Shown: positions 6,082 to 12,890 of the stretch, piece by piece
Layout of the letters: every line of letters begins with the position of its first letter
Position numbering within the stretch: position 1 is the stretch's first letter
Assembly (NCBI GenBank): GCA_002315595.1
Contig: DCHG01000029.1
Coordinates: 42,597-58,938 of the forward strand
Length of the DNA: 16,342 nt
Reading direction: 5' to 3'
DNA from: Clostridiales bacterium UBA1758
GTDB lineage: Bacteria > Bacillota > Clostridia > Oscillospirales > UBA1758
The notes under the pieces: generated by a model
What the model saw: the letters and a program-made list of their open reading frames with translations, nothing else
Database searches by the model: none
Told to the model about the DNA's origin: nothing
Translations under genes and position numbers: made by a program

Positions 6082-7383
6082 ATGGAAATGAAAGCAACAA
6101 CGATCTGCAAAACCATTCCTTTCGAAAACGGCGCCGGCCCGATGTGGTGCTACGGCAACTCCACCATCGTCCGTGTCGGTGACAATATTTTTGCGACAAA
6201 TATGCGTGTTTTGCCCGAAAGAAAGCGTCACAACCGCACAAGCCTTGAAGTCTATGCCAAACGTGGTGGCGGCGAGTGGACGCTTGAATACTACGACGAA
6301 GGCGTTTATCAGCGTGAGCCCTGCCCGGTGATGTATCTCGGCGGCACACTGATCGGCGTGACGGTCAATCCGATCACGATCGAAATCCCCGCCGATCAGG
6401 AATATATGCTCGCCCCCTGCCAGCCTCGAATTTACATCTTCGACACCGCCGATAAACTTCGTCTTGTCCGTACCGTCGTGCCGGAATGGGACGATCCGAC
6501 CTATGAATTCGTCGATCACTCCTATCGCAGTCACGCCGTCGACAAGGTACGCGGTGATATCTTCCTCGCCGATCAGTATTACCTCGGCAACGGCGAAGGC
6601 GCACATTGCTGGACACTTCTCGACAAGGACTTCAAAACCATTCGTTTCGGGAAACTCGACTTTGCCGAACGCTCCTGCTATCACAATATCTGCATCCGTG
6701 ACGGTGAAACCTATGTCTTTGCCGTGCAGGATATTCACGAGCCGAACAAAGAATGGGCGGATTACAAACTGAAAATGACGGGGAACGAGTGGGATTATGA
6801 CTTCCGCACGATTTTTCTCAATTATTCGTCGGATATCCGCAACACCGATTTTGCACCGTCCCTCGTCATCACGGAACGCGAAGCGACCTGCGGTCATGTC
6901 AGCAACCTCGATTGCACCTTTACACCGAACGGCGATGTTCTGTTCCTCTGTGCATCCAAGCGTATCTGGCACGATTTTATGCGCGATAAATTCTTCCCCG
7001 ATACGAAATTCGACAATGTTTTGGAACTTGTACGCCTGCGCAAGGGAAAGATCATCGGACGCTCCATACTCGATGTTTCAAACGAATTTGACGGCAAAAA
7101 CCCGACCACCGGTTACGCGGGTGGCTTCCATATCACACCGGACGGAAAAGAATATCTTTTCTTCGCCAAATCCAACACCGTTCCGCAGGACGACCTCGGC
7201 GACGGCATCTATCTTTGCGAAGTAAACGGCACAACCGTCGACACGCCGAAAAAAATCTATTCGGGTAACACCGCCTATTCGATCTTCACAAGTCGTACCC
7301 GTCTCGGCTCCGAGACAAGCAATATCATCGACTTCTATTGGTCGGACGAAAAAAGCATTTTCAACACCGAATATCATCTGTAA
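6082..7383 (+). CDS. Unrecognised protein, predicted beta-propeller
   Basis: A 433-residue protein with no signal peptide or membrane segment, so probably cytoplasmic. I cannot name a family. Repeated short strand-turn-strand units with aromatic/Asp-Gly turns (TFTPNGDVLFLCA, GGFHITPDGKEYLFFAK, PRIYIFDTADKLRLV) suggest a five- to seven-bladed propeller like the BNR/sialidase or glycosidase-type folds. His, Asp and Glu clusters (DHSYRSHAVD, CYHNI, EATCGHVSNLD) could line a central pocket. The upstream gene ends GGA-GGT-TGA, and those bases form this gene's GGAGG ribosome binding site, so the two are translationally coupled and likely share one pathway. TTG at 6073 is a poorer start than ATG 6082. 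A strong terminator ends the unit. Confidence 0.75.
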   Translation: MEMKATTICKTIPFENGAGPMWCYGNSTIVRVGDNIFATNMRVLPERKRHNRTSLEVYAKRGGGEWTLEYYDEGVYQREPCPVMYLGGTLIGVTVNPITIEIPADQEYMLAPCQPRIYIFDTADKLRLVRTVVPEWDDPTYEFVDHSYRSHAVDKVRGDIFLADQYYLGNGEGAHCWTLLDKDFKTIRFGKLDFAERSCYHNICIRDGETYVFAVQDIHEPNKEWADYKLKMTGNEWDYDFRTIFLNYSSDIRNTDFAPSLVITEREATCGHVSNLDCTFTPNGDVLFLCASKRIWHDFMRDKFFPDTKFDNVLELVRLRKGKIIGRSILDVSNEFDGKNPTTGYAGGFHITPDGKEYLFFAKSNTVPQDDLGDGIYLCEVNGTTVDTPKKIYSGNTAYSIFTSRTRLGSETSNIIDFYWSDEKSIFNTEYHL

Positions 7384-7394
7384 ATCAATACTTC

Positions 7395-7425
7395 GCCCCG
7401 AAGTTTTCTTCGGGGCATTTTTGTT
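7395..7425 (+). terminator. Terminator of the URO-D-like/propeller operon
   Basis: GCCCCGAAG (7395-7403) pairs perfectly with CTTCGGGGC (7408-7416) across a TTTT loop, followed by ATTTTTGTT. Confidence 0.95.
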
Positions 7426-7482
7426 GCCCGATTAACGACGTTTTTCGATTTTTCCGCGTCGAATATTATTTACGATTTCGTG

Positions 7483-7511
7483 TTGCATATCGTCGATTTT
7501 CGCGGTATAAT
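7483..7511 (+). promoter_or_regulatory. Promoter of the glucosaminidase gene
   Basis: TTGCAT (7483-7488), a 17-base spacer and a perfect TATAAT (7506-7511), followed by GGAGG just before the ATG at 7551. Confidence 0.82.
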
Positions 7512-7550
7512 AAATAATAATTATGTCAATCTGTTTCGGAGGTTTCACAG

Positions 7551-9794
7551 ATGAATTGTAAAAGGATCGTCAGCTTTTTTCTTGTCATTATTATGATTGT
7601 CGGGGTGCTTCCCCTTTCGGTGCTTGCCGCCGAGGAACCCGTTTTCGTCTCGGAAAACGCTTCTTTGAATAGCACATTCACCGAAACCGACGAAGCGACG
7701 ATCCTTGAATACATCTATTCTTTTCCCGAAAGTTACCGTGAAAAACTTCTCGTCCTCCACCAAAAATATCCGAGTTGGGTATTCATCCCGGTCAACACCG
7801 GTCTTGATTGGGCGGACGCCGTCAACGGCGAATCCAGCACCTCCAAAAGTATGCTGATGAGTTCGTCGAGTTATTTCCTCAAAAGCCTGAACTCCGGCGA
7901 CTTTGTCCCCGCAACCGGCAAATACGTCTATAAGGACGCGGGCTTTGTCGGCTCGAATTCCGCGGCAGTCGCTTATTTTATGGATCCCCGTAACTTTCTC
8001 GTCGATCAATTGATCTTCCAATTTGAAGTCCTTTCCTACGATCCTTCTTTCCACACCATTGAAGGCGTGGAAGCCATCATCGACGGTTCGTTTATGGACG
8101 CCGAAAATGTCACCTATCTCGACAGTGAGGGCAACACCCACATTCTCGGCGAGCCGGAACTCGACGAATTCGGCGAGCCGATCCTGCCCGAAGGCACAGT
8201 CTACGATGAGTTCGGCAACCCGATCCTCGACTATCCTACCTATGCCGAACTGATCATGCGAGCGGCGGAAACATCCGGTGTCAGCCCGTATTATCTCGCA
8301 AGCAAGATCATGCAGGAAGTCGGAAAGAACGGCTCCGGCAGTGTTTCCGGCAAATACGGCAATTATCCCGGCATTTATAACTTCTATAACATCGGTGCGA
8401 CCTCCGGCACTGATCCGATCTCGAATGGGCTGAAATGGGCGTCAAACGGCTCATCCAACGACCGTCCGTGGACGGATCCCGAAAAGGCGATCATCGGCGG
8501 TGCCTGCTGGATCGGTGCATCGTATATCAACGCCGGGCAGGATACGGGCTATTTGCAAAAATTCAATGTCGTTCCGCTGAAATCGTCCAACCTTTACGCA
8601 CACCAGTATATGGGTAACATTGCCGCACCCGCCGCCGAAGCAATCAAAACGCACACCGCATACAATATGCAAAGCACACTTTCCGAGCCGAAACTTTTCC
8701 GCATCCCGGTGTATGAAAATATGCCCACGACCGCAACACAGCCGTCGTTTACGACCTCCACGGTCAAAACCGGTCATGTCAATAACAACAGTGTCATCGT
8801 TCGCGGAGGTGCGGGCAAACTGTTCACAAAAGTCGGACAACTTGAAAAAAATGCCGAAGTCACCATTCTCGGGTGTTCTCTTTCCTCGGAGTCATACACC
8901 ACAAATTTTCTCTATTACCCCTATTGGTATCATGTTCAGTATGTCGCTTCCTCGGGTGCGACCGTGAACGGCTATGTCTGTGCCGATTATATCACCCCCG
9001 ACACTTCTGTTTCCGTCAAGGTCGGAAATACCCGAAACGTCGCCTGTACGCTCACACCGAATACATATGACGTCGTCTATTATCAGTCGAGCGATTACAC
9101 CGTCGCCACCGTCGACAAAAGCGGTCTTCTCACCGCAAAAAAGGCGGGAAAAGCCTATATTTATGCCTTCACTTCGACCGGTGGGCTTGATATTCTCACC
9201 GTCGAAGTTGTTGCTGAAAATAGCAATGTTTGGACAACAGACTGTTATAGCGATGTTCCTTTTGACGCATGGTATACTCCTTATGTCCGCTTTGCCTATG
9301 AAAACGGCCTGACGGATGACATTGTTGTCGGCTCTTTTGAGCCGAATACCGACATCACGCGTGCGATGTTCGTGACCTTCCTTGCGCGCCTTGCCGGCGT
9401 CGACGAAACCCAATATTCGCCCGCCGAATTTAAAGACACGCCCTCCAATCAGTATTATTCACGATATGTTCAGTGGGCAGTCGAAAACGGAATCGTCCTC
9501 GGCTATGACGACGGCACCTTCCGCCCAAATGCAAATATCAAGCGTCAGGAAATGTGTGCCATTCTCGTCCGTTGCTGTAATTCCCTCGGGATCGCACTTC
9601 CCGTATCCGATTCGACGCTCTTTGCCGATGATGCGTCCATTGCGACATGGGCAAAAAGTGATGTCTACATCTGCCGTGCCTGTTCGCTCGTTCAGGGTAA
9701 GGACGGCAATATTTTCGATCCGAAGGGTACCACGACGCGTGCGCACGCGGTCACGCTTTTCAAAAATCTCTACGACAATTTTTTGGCAAAGTAA
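7551..9794 (+). CDS. Secreted SLH-anchored endo-beta-N-acetylglucosaminidase
   Basis: A 747-residue cell-wall hydrolase expected to cut the glycan strands of peptidoglycan. Domain order: Sec signal peptide 1-27 (hydrophobic core, LAA cleavage); a helical N-terminal lead at about 45-160; a LytD/GH73-like catalytic domain at about 225-370, with likely catalytic Glu256 in YYLASKIMQEVG and the family motif NFYNIGA at 277-283; an SH3b domain at about 405-484; an Ig-like Big_2-type domain at about 488-553; then three SLH repeats at about 564-615, 626-680 and 688-741 that bind the secondary wall polymer. Between lead and catalytic domain lies an acidic tandem repeat (YDEFGNPIL-like, 204-228). The SLH ITRAE-type motifs are degenerate (ITRAMF, IKRQEM, TTRAHA). 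No wall-pyruvylation gene is in view. Start, ribosome site and promoter agree. Confidence 0.92.
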   Translation: MNCKRIVSFFLVIIMIVGVLPLSVLAAEEPVFVSENASLNSTFTETDEATILEYIYSFPESYREKLLVLHQKYPSWVFIPVNTGLDWADAVNGESSTSKSMLMSSSSYFLKSLNSGDFVPATGKYVYKDAGFVGSNSAAVAYFMDPRNFLVDQLIFQFEVLSYDPSFHTIEGVEAIIDGSFMDAENVTYLDSEGNTHILGEPELDEFGEPILPEGTVYDEFGNPILDYPTYAELIMRAAETSGVSPYYLASKIMQEVGKNGSGSVSGKYGNYPGIYNFYNIGATSGTDPISNGLKWASNGSSNDRPWTDPEKAIIGGACWIGASYINAGQDTGYLQKFNVVPLKSSNLYAHQYMGNIAAPAAEAIKTHTAYNMQSTLSEPKLFRIPVYENMPTTATQPSFTTSTVKTGHVNNNSVIVRGGAGKLFTKVGQLEKNAEVTILGCSLSSESYTTNFLYYPYWYHVQYVASSGATVNGYVCADYITPDTSVSVKVGNTRNVACTLTPNTYDVVYYQSSDYTVATVDKSGLLTAKKAGKAYIYAFTSTGGLDILTVEVVAENSNVWTTDCYSDVPFDAWYTPYVRFAYENGLTDDIVVGSFEPNTDITRAMFVTFLARLAGVDETQYSPAEFKDTPSNQYYSRYVQWAVENGIVLGYDDGTFRPNANIKRQEMCAILVRCCNSLGIALPVSDSTLFADDASIATWAKSDVYICRACSLVQGKDGNIFDPKGTTTRAHAVTLFKNLYDNFLAK

Positions 9795-9843
9795 CGTCAT
9801 ATTTCTTCTTTCTGAAATATGACGGCAAAAATCTTTTCCGTCA
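9795..9843 (+). promoter_or_regulatory. Overlapping hairpins between the glucosaminidase gene and pyrR
   Basis: Right after the stop codon, CGTCATATTTC (9795-9805) pairs perfectly with 9814-9824. A second hairpin, TGACGG (9820-9825) with CCGTCA (9838-9843) extended by AAAA/TTTT, reuses 9820-9824, so the two exclude each other. Neither is followed by a proper T-run. The element may end the upstream message weakly, or act as a leader switch for pyrR. No promoter for pyrR is evident. Confidence 0.5.
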
Positions 9844-9869
9844 CGGATTTATCATCTTCGGAGGTTCCC

Positions 9870-10415
9870 ATGAATCAGCCCAAGAGTAATGTTTTAATGG
9901 ATGAAGGCGCTATGCAGCGTGCGCTGACGCGCATCGCGCATGAGATCATCGAACGAAATAACGGTATGGATGGTGTCGTGCTGATCGGCATCCGCCGTCG
10001 TGGCGTCGACCTTGCGCGGATACTGGTCGAAAAACTTGAAACCATCGAAGGCAACCGTCCGCCGATGGGTGAACTCGACATTACGCTGTATCGCGATGAC
10101 CTTTCCACGCTCAACGACTCGCCCGTTCTCAACGGAAGCGATATTTCGTTCAGCGTCAACGGAAAGACCGTCGTTCTTGTCGACGATGTGATTTACACCG
10201 GGCGTACCGTTCGTGCCGCCATTGATGCGGTGATGGATCTCGGCAGACCGGCACGCATTCAACTTGCCGTTCTCATTGATCGCGGTCACCGTGAGTTGCC
10301 AATCCGGCCTGATTTCGTCGGCAAAAATATCCCGACTGCCCGAAACGAACGCATCGCCGTCAAACTTCCCGCATACGACGGTGAAACGAATGTCACGCTC
10401 TATTCCGCACAATAA
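9870..10415 (+). CDS. pyrR: Bifunctional pyr operon regulator / uracil phosphoribosyltransferase
   Basis: PyrR senses UMP and binds pyr leader RNA to cause attenuation; most members also convert uracil and PRPP to UMP. The 181 residues match the family (about 175-185). Visible are the N-terminal RALTRIAHEIIERN helix, IGIRRRGVDLARIL at about residues 36-49, and the PRPP-binding loop VVLVDDVIYTGRTVRAA at about 97-113. The C-terminal stretch LAVLIDRGHRELPIRPDFVGKNIPT is strongly PyrR-like. I chose ATG 9870 because GGAGG lies 5 bases upstream and it gives the normal N-terminus; an upstream in-frame ATA at 9819 would add 17 unrelated residues. No pyr biosynthesis genes are adjacent, so it would act in trans. 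It is the last gene before the composition changes. Confidence 0.94.
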   Translation: MNQPKSNVLMDEGAMQRALTRIAHEIIERNNGMDGVVLIGIRRRGVDLARILVEKLETIEGNRPPMGELDITLYRDDLSTLNDSPVLNGSDISFSVNGKTVVLVDDVIYTGRTVRAAIDAVMDLGRPARIQLAVLIDRGHRELPIRPDFVGKNIPTARNERIAVKLPAYDGETNVTLYSAQ

Positions 10416-10486
10416 TCAAAAATGAAAGAAGGCAACGATTCATTAGCCACAGCCACATAAGGAAGTAATTGAAAAATCTCTTACGG

Positions 10487-10630
10487 ATGCAGCTTAAAGC
10501 GTCAAAGGGAGGAACCTTGAGTAATATCAAGGTTCCTCCCTTTGATTCGTACATTTTTGCTCCACCAAATGTGTATTGGATGAACACCTTCTTTTTCAAC
10601 GGCGGTTTTGCTGTGAAAGTGTCCTTCTGA
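10487..10630 (+). CDS. Small ORF (47 codons) spanning a perfect hairpin, doubtful
   Basis: An ATG at 10487 opens 47 codons ending in TGA. Part of the peptide (KVPPFDSYIFAPPNVYW) looks protein-like, but there is no ribosome binding site at normal distance and 18-bp inverted-repeat arms are embedded in it. It is more likely a dispersed repeat or gene remnant than an expressed gene. Not recognised. Confidence 0.2.
   Translation: MQLKASKGGTLSNIKVPPFDSYIFAPPNVYWMNTFFFNGGFAVKVSF
10501..10546. repeat. Perfect 18-bp-stem hairpin downstream of pyrR
   Basis: CAAAGGGAGGAACCTTGA (10503-10520) is exactly complementary to 10527-10544 around the loop GTAATA; outer T-A and G-T pairs extend it to 20 bp. There is no immediate T-run; ATTTTTG follows 6 bases beyond. 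It could terminate pyrR transcription or be the foldback of a small dispersed repeat. Confidence 0.75.
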
Positions 10631-10639
10631 TACGAATTA

Positions 10640-10679
10640 CAAAAGCACCATCTTGGTTAATTCCAGGATGGTGCTTTTG
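10640..10679. terminator. 17-bp hairpin, probable bidirectional terminator
   Basis: CAAAAGCACCATCTTGG (10640-10656) pairs with 10663-10679 (one G-T pair) around TTAATT. The stem ends AAAAGC/GCTTTT, so each strand carries a T-rich 3' arm as in bidirectional terminators. It separates pyrR from the island genes. Confidence 0.65.
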
Positions 10680-10709
10680 CTATATCCGCACATTGTAATA
10701 AATTGTTAT

Positions 10710-10753
10710 GACTCTATGATTTCCTCTGCACAAATTGAAATAATCATGGAGTC
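10710..10753. repeat. Inverted repeat upstream of the island promoter
   Basis: GACTCTATGAT (10710-10720) pairs with ATCATGGAGTC (10743-10753) with one G-T pair and a 22-base loop that can pair further (TTTC with GAAA). No T-run follows. It could be a structured RNA element or the end of a mobile element; the rest of 10681-10818 shows nothing else. Confidence 0.45.
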
Positions 10754-10819
10754 CAATATTGTGGTTCTAATAAAAAATAATGCGAGCGCAAGAAAAACAT
10801 CCTATTCGGTGTGCTATTC

Positions 10820-10848
10820 TTGACATTGCAGCAAAATTGCTGTAAAAT
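10820..10848 (+). promoter_or_regulatory. Island operon promoter with palindromic operator in the spacer
   Basis: TTGACA (10820-10825), a 17-base spacer and TAAAAT (10843-10848) give a near-consensus promoter. The spacer holds CAGCAA-AA-TTGCTG (10829-10842), a perfect 6-2-6 palindrome reaching the -10 box. A dimeric repressor here would block RNA polymerase; the XRE-type protein encoded next is the natural candidate. Confidence 0.8.
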
Positions 10849-10854
10849 AATATA

Positions 10855-10937
10855 CAACGCTGTCAAAGCGCTGTTTTTGTGCTTGGCAGACATCTATGTA
10901 TTTTAGAAATCCCTGCCAGCATGGCAGGGATTTTTTG
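10855..10937 (+). ncRNA. Structured leader with intrinsic terminator (attenuator or small RNA)
   Basis: About 50 bases after the predicted start, ATCCCTGCCA (10909-10918) pairs with TGGCAGGGAT (10922-10931), extended by A-T pairs and followed by T's to 10936: a textbook terminator placed before the first gene. Upstream, TGCTTGGCAG (10880-10889) can pair instead with CTGCCAGCA (10913-10921), leaving one bulge and destroying the terminator. A small hairpin CGCT/AGCG near 10858-10870 followed by TTTTT lies further up. This is either an attenuator or an 80-base RNA with leaky read-through. The ligand or trigger is unknown. Confidence 0.6.
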
Positions 10938-10955
10938 AGTCAATGAGGTGAAAGA

Positions 10956-11159
10956 ATGGCTGTAAGTTATAAAAAACTTTGGAAATTGCTGATTGATAGG
11001 GATATGAAAAAGGGTGAGTTGTGTAAACTGGCAGGTATTAGCAACGCATCTGTTACAAAGATGGGAAAAAACGGTTGCGTTACAACAGATGTACTTAACA
11101 AGATATGTATTTCACTGGAGTGTAACATTGAAGATATTATGGAGATTGTAAAAGAATAG
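10956..11159 (+). CDS. XRE/Cro-C1-type HTH regulator (HTH_26-like)
   Basis: A 67-residue protein that is almost wholly a helix-turn-helix domain. The pattern YKKLWKLLIDRDMKKGELCKLAGISNASVTK.. VTTDVLNKICISLECNIEDIMEIV is the small Cro/C1-type family often called HTH_26; recognition helix at about residues 27-40. ATG 10956 follows GAGGTG. It is the first gene after the palindromic promoter and attenuator leader, so autoregulation of the whole cassette is the simplest inference. The short spacing to the next genes on the same strand suggests one transcript. It could also be the antitoxin-like partner of the small downstream protein, but nothing in that protein resembles a known toxin. Confidence 0.88.
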   Translation: MAVSYKKLWKLLIDRDMKKGELCKLAGISNASVTKMGKNGCVTTDVLNKICISLECNIEDIMEIVKE

Positions 11160-11237
11160 AGCATTCCGTATGTGATGATAGATGATATTTATAGTTTCGC
11201 ATTATGGAAGATATCCGACAGAAAAGGCATTTTTGTA

Positions 11238-11450
11238 ATGATTATTCAGAATTCTCCACAAATAGGCGATACGCTATTTTTGATAAATAAAGAGGTTGTT
11301 GTAATAAGTGTATATGCATTATTTAGGCTCGCAACAGTACGTTATTTGGGTGAAACAAAAGAATTTGGTGTGGATTTTTGTGCCCTATCTCGAAAACCAG
11401 ATTGCACAAACACTATTTCGTTAAGGTTGTTTAAGGAGGGAATGCCGTGA
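11238..11450 (+). CDS. Small unrecognised protein before the nuclease gene
   Basis: About 70 residues if started at ATG 11238 (AAAGG 11 bases upstream). The frame is open back to GTG 11172 and ATG 11175 (92 or 91 residues), but neither has a ribosome binding site, so I prefer 11238. The sequence alternates hydrophobic and polar residues (QIGDTLFLINKEVVVISVY, LATVRYLG, FGVDFCAL), suggesting a small beta-barrel such as an SH3-like fold. No family is recognised and no signal peptide is present. The gene ends ATG-CCG-TGA, and its stop overlaps the next gene's GTG start (GTGA), so the two proteins are made together. Its role could be an adaptor or inhibitor for the nuclease-like protein; this is a guess. 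Confidence 0.6.
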   Translation: MIIQNSPQIGDTLFLINKEVVVISVYALFRLATVRYLGETKEFGVDFCALSRKPDCTNTISLRLFKEGMP

Positions 11451-12400
11451 ACAGCATCAAAAGATATATTGAGGGTTATATGTCTGGCAATGCATGGGAA
11501 GAATTATGCGTTCAGTGTTATCGTATTCGCTATCAAGCAGATAATTACACTCCAATTCCCGCCACCCAAGGAGGGGATGCAGGAATAGAGGGATTTACAA
11601 ATAAAGGAATTGTTCACCAGTGCTACTGCCCAGAGAGAGAATATACAGATAACGAACTCTATGAACATCAGCGCAAAAAGCTAACTGCTGATATAGAAAA
11701 ACTAAAGCAAAATGCTGTCAGGCTAAAGAAACTCGGCGTCCCTTCTGTTGTTGAGTGGCATTTCAACATTCCGGAGTATAAGGATTCTCGAATTATTGAA
11801 CACGCAGAAAGCAAGCGTCAGGAAGTCCTTAAAGCTAAAAAAGACAAGCCTTCTGATTATGAACATATTGCTGATGGTTTTCAAATCGTAGTTAAGACCG
11901 CGGAGGATTTTACGCCAGAAATAAGTCGAATCATTCGCACGAACTTATCGGACATCAAACTTAATGTTGCTATTGGGCACGTGAGTGACCCAGATTGGAC
12001 GAAATGTGATTCCGAAAAAGTTGCAAACATACGCAGAAAGATCAAGGCGATAATGCTTGTTGATGATACCGATGCAGCTTTAAACAAGGTCGTCGGAATT
12101 TATGTTGAATGCTATATAAGTGGCTTGGAAATCTTGAATAATTTACGTGTACAATTTCCAGAGATATATGAAGAAATTTATCGTCTTGAGCAAAGCTATA
12201 AAAGCGAAGTTTCCGTTAGAACACTTATGAATACGGACAAGGCCATGAATCGCACTTTGTTTGATACTATTCTCAATGAGTTTCATTCCAAACTCGAGCG
12301 AGATTTTTCTTCTCGGTTTAATGAAGCTTCTATTGGTGAACTAAAGCAAGACTTAATTGCAAGTTGGCTTGCAGACTGCTCAATGGAGTTTAGAGGGTAA
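11447..12400 (+). CDS. ABC-3C-type effector: Mrr-like PD-(D/E)xK nuclease domain plus C-terminal ABC-3C-like domain
   Basis: A 317-residue protein, likely the effector of a three-component system. Residues 14-64 resemble a Mrr/restriction-endonuclease-like core: AWEELCVQCY (Glu18/19), then TQGGDAGIEGF (Asp44) and GIVHQCYCPE. In canonical members the last motif is Q-x-K; here it is Gln58-Cys59-Tyr60, so the usual catalytic Lys is absent or supplied from elsewhere. Residues about 70-165 are a charged helical and alpha/beta region. The helical C-terminal part, about 180-317, ends ASWLADCSMEFRG, a tail like the WL..CP.DF ending I associate with ABC-3C effector C-terminal domains. The GTG start at 11447 follows AAGGAGG; an ATG is not available at this spacing. 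The stop is 5 bases before the next gene. Confidence 0.7.
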   Translation: MNSIKRYIEGYMSGNAWEELCVQCYRIRYQADNYTPIPATQGGDAGIEGFTNKGIVHQCYCPEREYTDNELYEHQRKKLTADIEKLKQNAVRLKKLGVPSVVEWHFNIPEYKDSRIIEHAESKRQEVLKAKKDKPSDYEHIADGFQIVVKTAEDFTPEISRIIRTNLSDIKLNVAIGHVSDPDWTKCDSEKVANIRRKIKAIMLVDDTDAALNKVVGIYVECYISGLEILNNLRVQFPEIYEEIYRLEQSYKSEVSVRTLMNTDKAMNRTLFDTILNEFHSKLERDFSSRFNEASIGELKQDLIASWLADCSMEFRG

Positions 12401-12404
12401 ATAT

Positions 12405-12890
12405 ATGAGAGAAGATCCTATAGATTATACCGGTATCGTTTTCGACGCAAAACCAGATGCCGTTCCATACAATTACCGTATCAGTTATAAAGTCACTCAA
12501 TTATGCTTAATCATGCGGATTTGCGGTCGTGGAGATATCTGTTCTCTAATAAAACTTCACATGATTTCTTTTGCTTTGATTTCACAAGATAACATGAGAA
12601 ATCTTATTGAATTTGCGGATGGAATCGGTAGTGCACCAATTGTTCGTTTTGATCCATCAGTTAACCGGGCTTTGACATATGCGATTGGATATGGGTTAAT
12701 TGAGCAACAGCAAAATTCGAAATTTAAATTAACCGACCGTGGTAAGAAACTTGCAGAACAAATAAAGGCTGTTGGAGATCTTATGGTAGCCGAGATAACT
12801 GATTTAAACTCGTTGGCAAAAAAGTTAACCGAACGCAAAGTTGAAGAAATAGTTGATATGTGGAGGATAAAAGATGCTGAGAATCAATAG
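12405..12890 (+). CDS. ABC-3C-type middle component, winged-helix protein
   Basis: A 161-residue protein. The central-to-C-terminal part (residues about 80-125) reads as a winged helix: FDPSVNRALTYAIGYGLIEQQQNSKFKLTDRGKKLAEQI, the pattern of small linker proteins between effector and ATPase in ABC-3C loci. The N-terminal part is helical (ISYKVTQLCLIMRICGRGDICSLIKLHMISFAL). The first in-frame ATG with a good ribosome site (AGAGGG, 7 bases) is 12405, just after the effector stop, so I prefer it to an upstream alternative inside the effector gene. Its end overlaps the ATPase start by 17 bases. The expected role is to couple ATPase state to effector release; direct DNA binding is the alternative. 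Confidence 0.75.
   Translation: MREDPIDYTGIVFDAKPDAVPYNYRISYKVTQLCLIMRICGRGDICSLIKLHMISFALISQDNMRNLIEFADGIGSAPIVRFDPSVNRALTYAIGYGLIEQQQNSKFKLTDRGKKLAEQIKAVGDLMVAEITDLNSLAKKLTERKVEEIVDMWRIKDAENQ

Noticed and set aside
9858..9880. Possible PyrR RNA-binding loop at the pyrR ribosome site (GGAGGTT)
   Set aside because: Only the ribosome-site bases match; the flanking residues of the known PyrR binding consensus and its stem-loop are missing.
10393..10599. Minus-strand 68-codon frame overlapping the pyrR 3' end
   Set aside because: It covers the hairpin and the end of pyrR; its codons have no coding character and no promoter is seen on that strand.
10855..10950. Retron or reverse-transcriptase-linked RNA
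   Set aside because: The leader is structured, but no reverse transcriptase gene is present in the window.
10956..11450. Toxin-antitoxin pair made of the XRE protein and the small protein
   Set aside because: The small protein shows no known toxin motif and is coupled to the nuclease gene rather than to the regulator; kept only as an open alternative.
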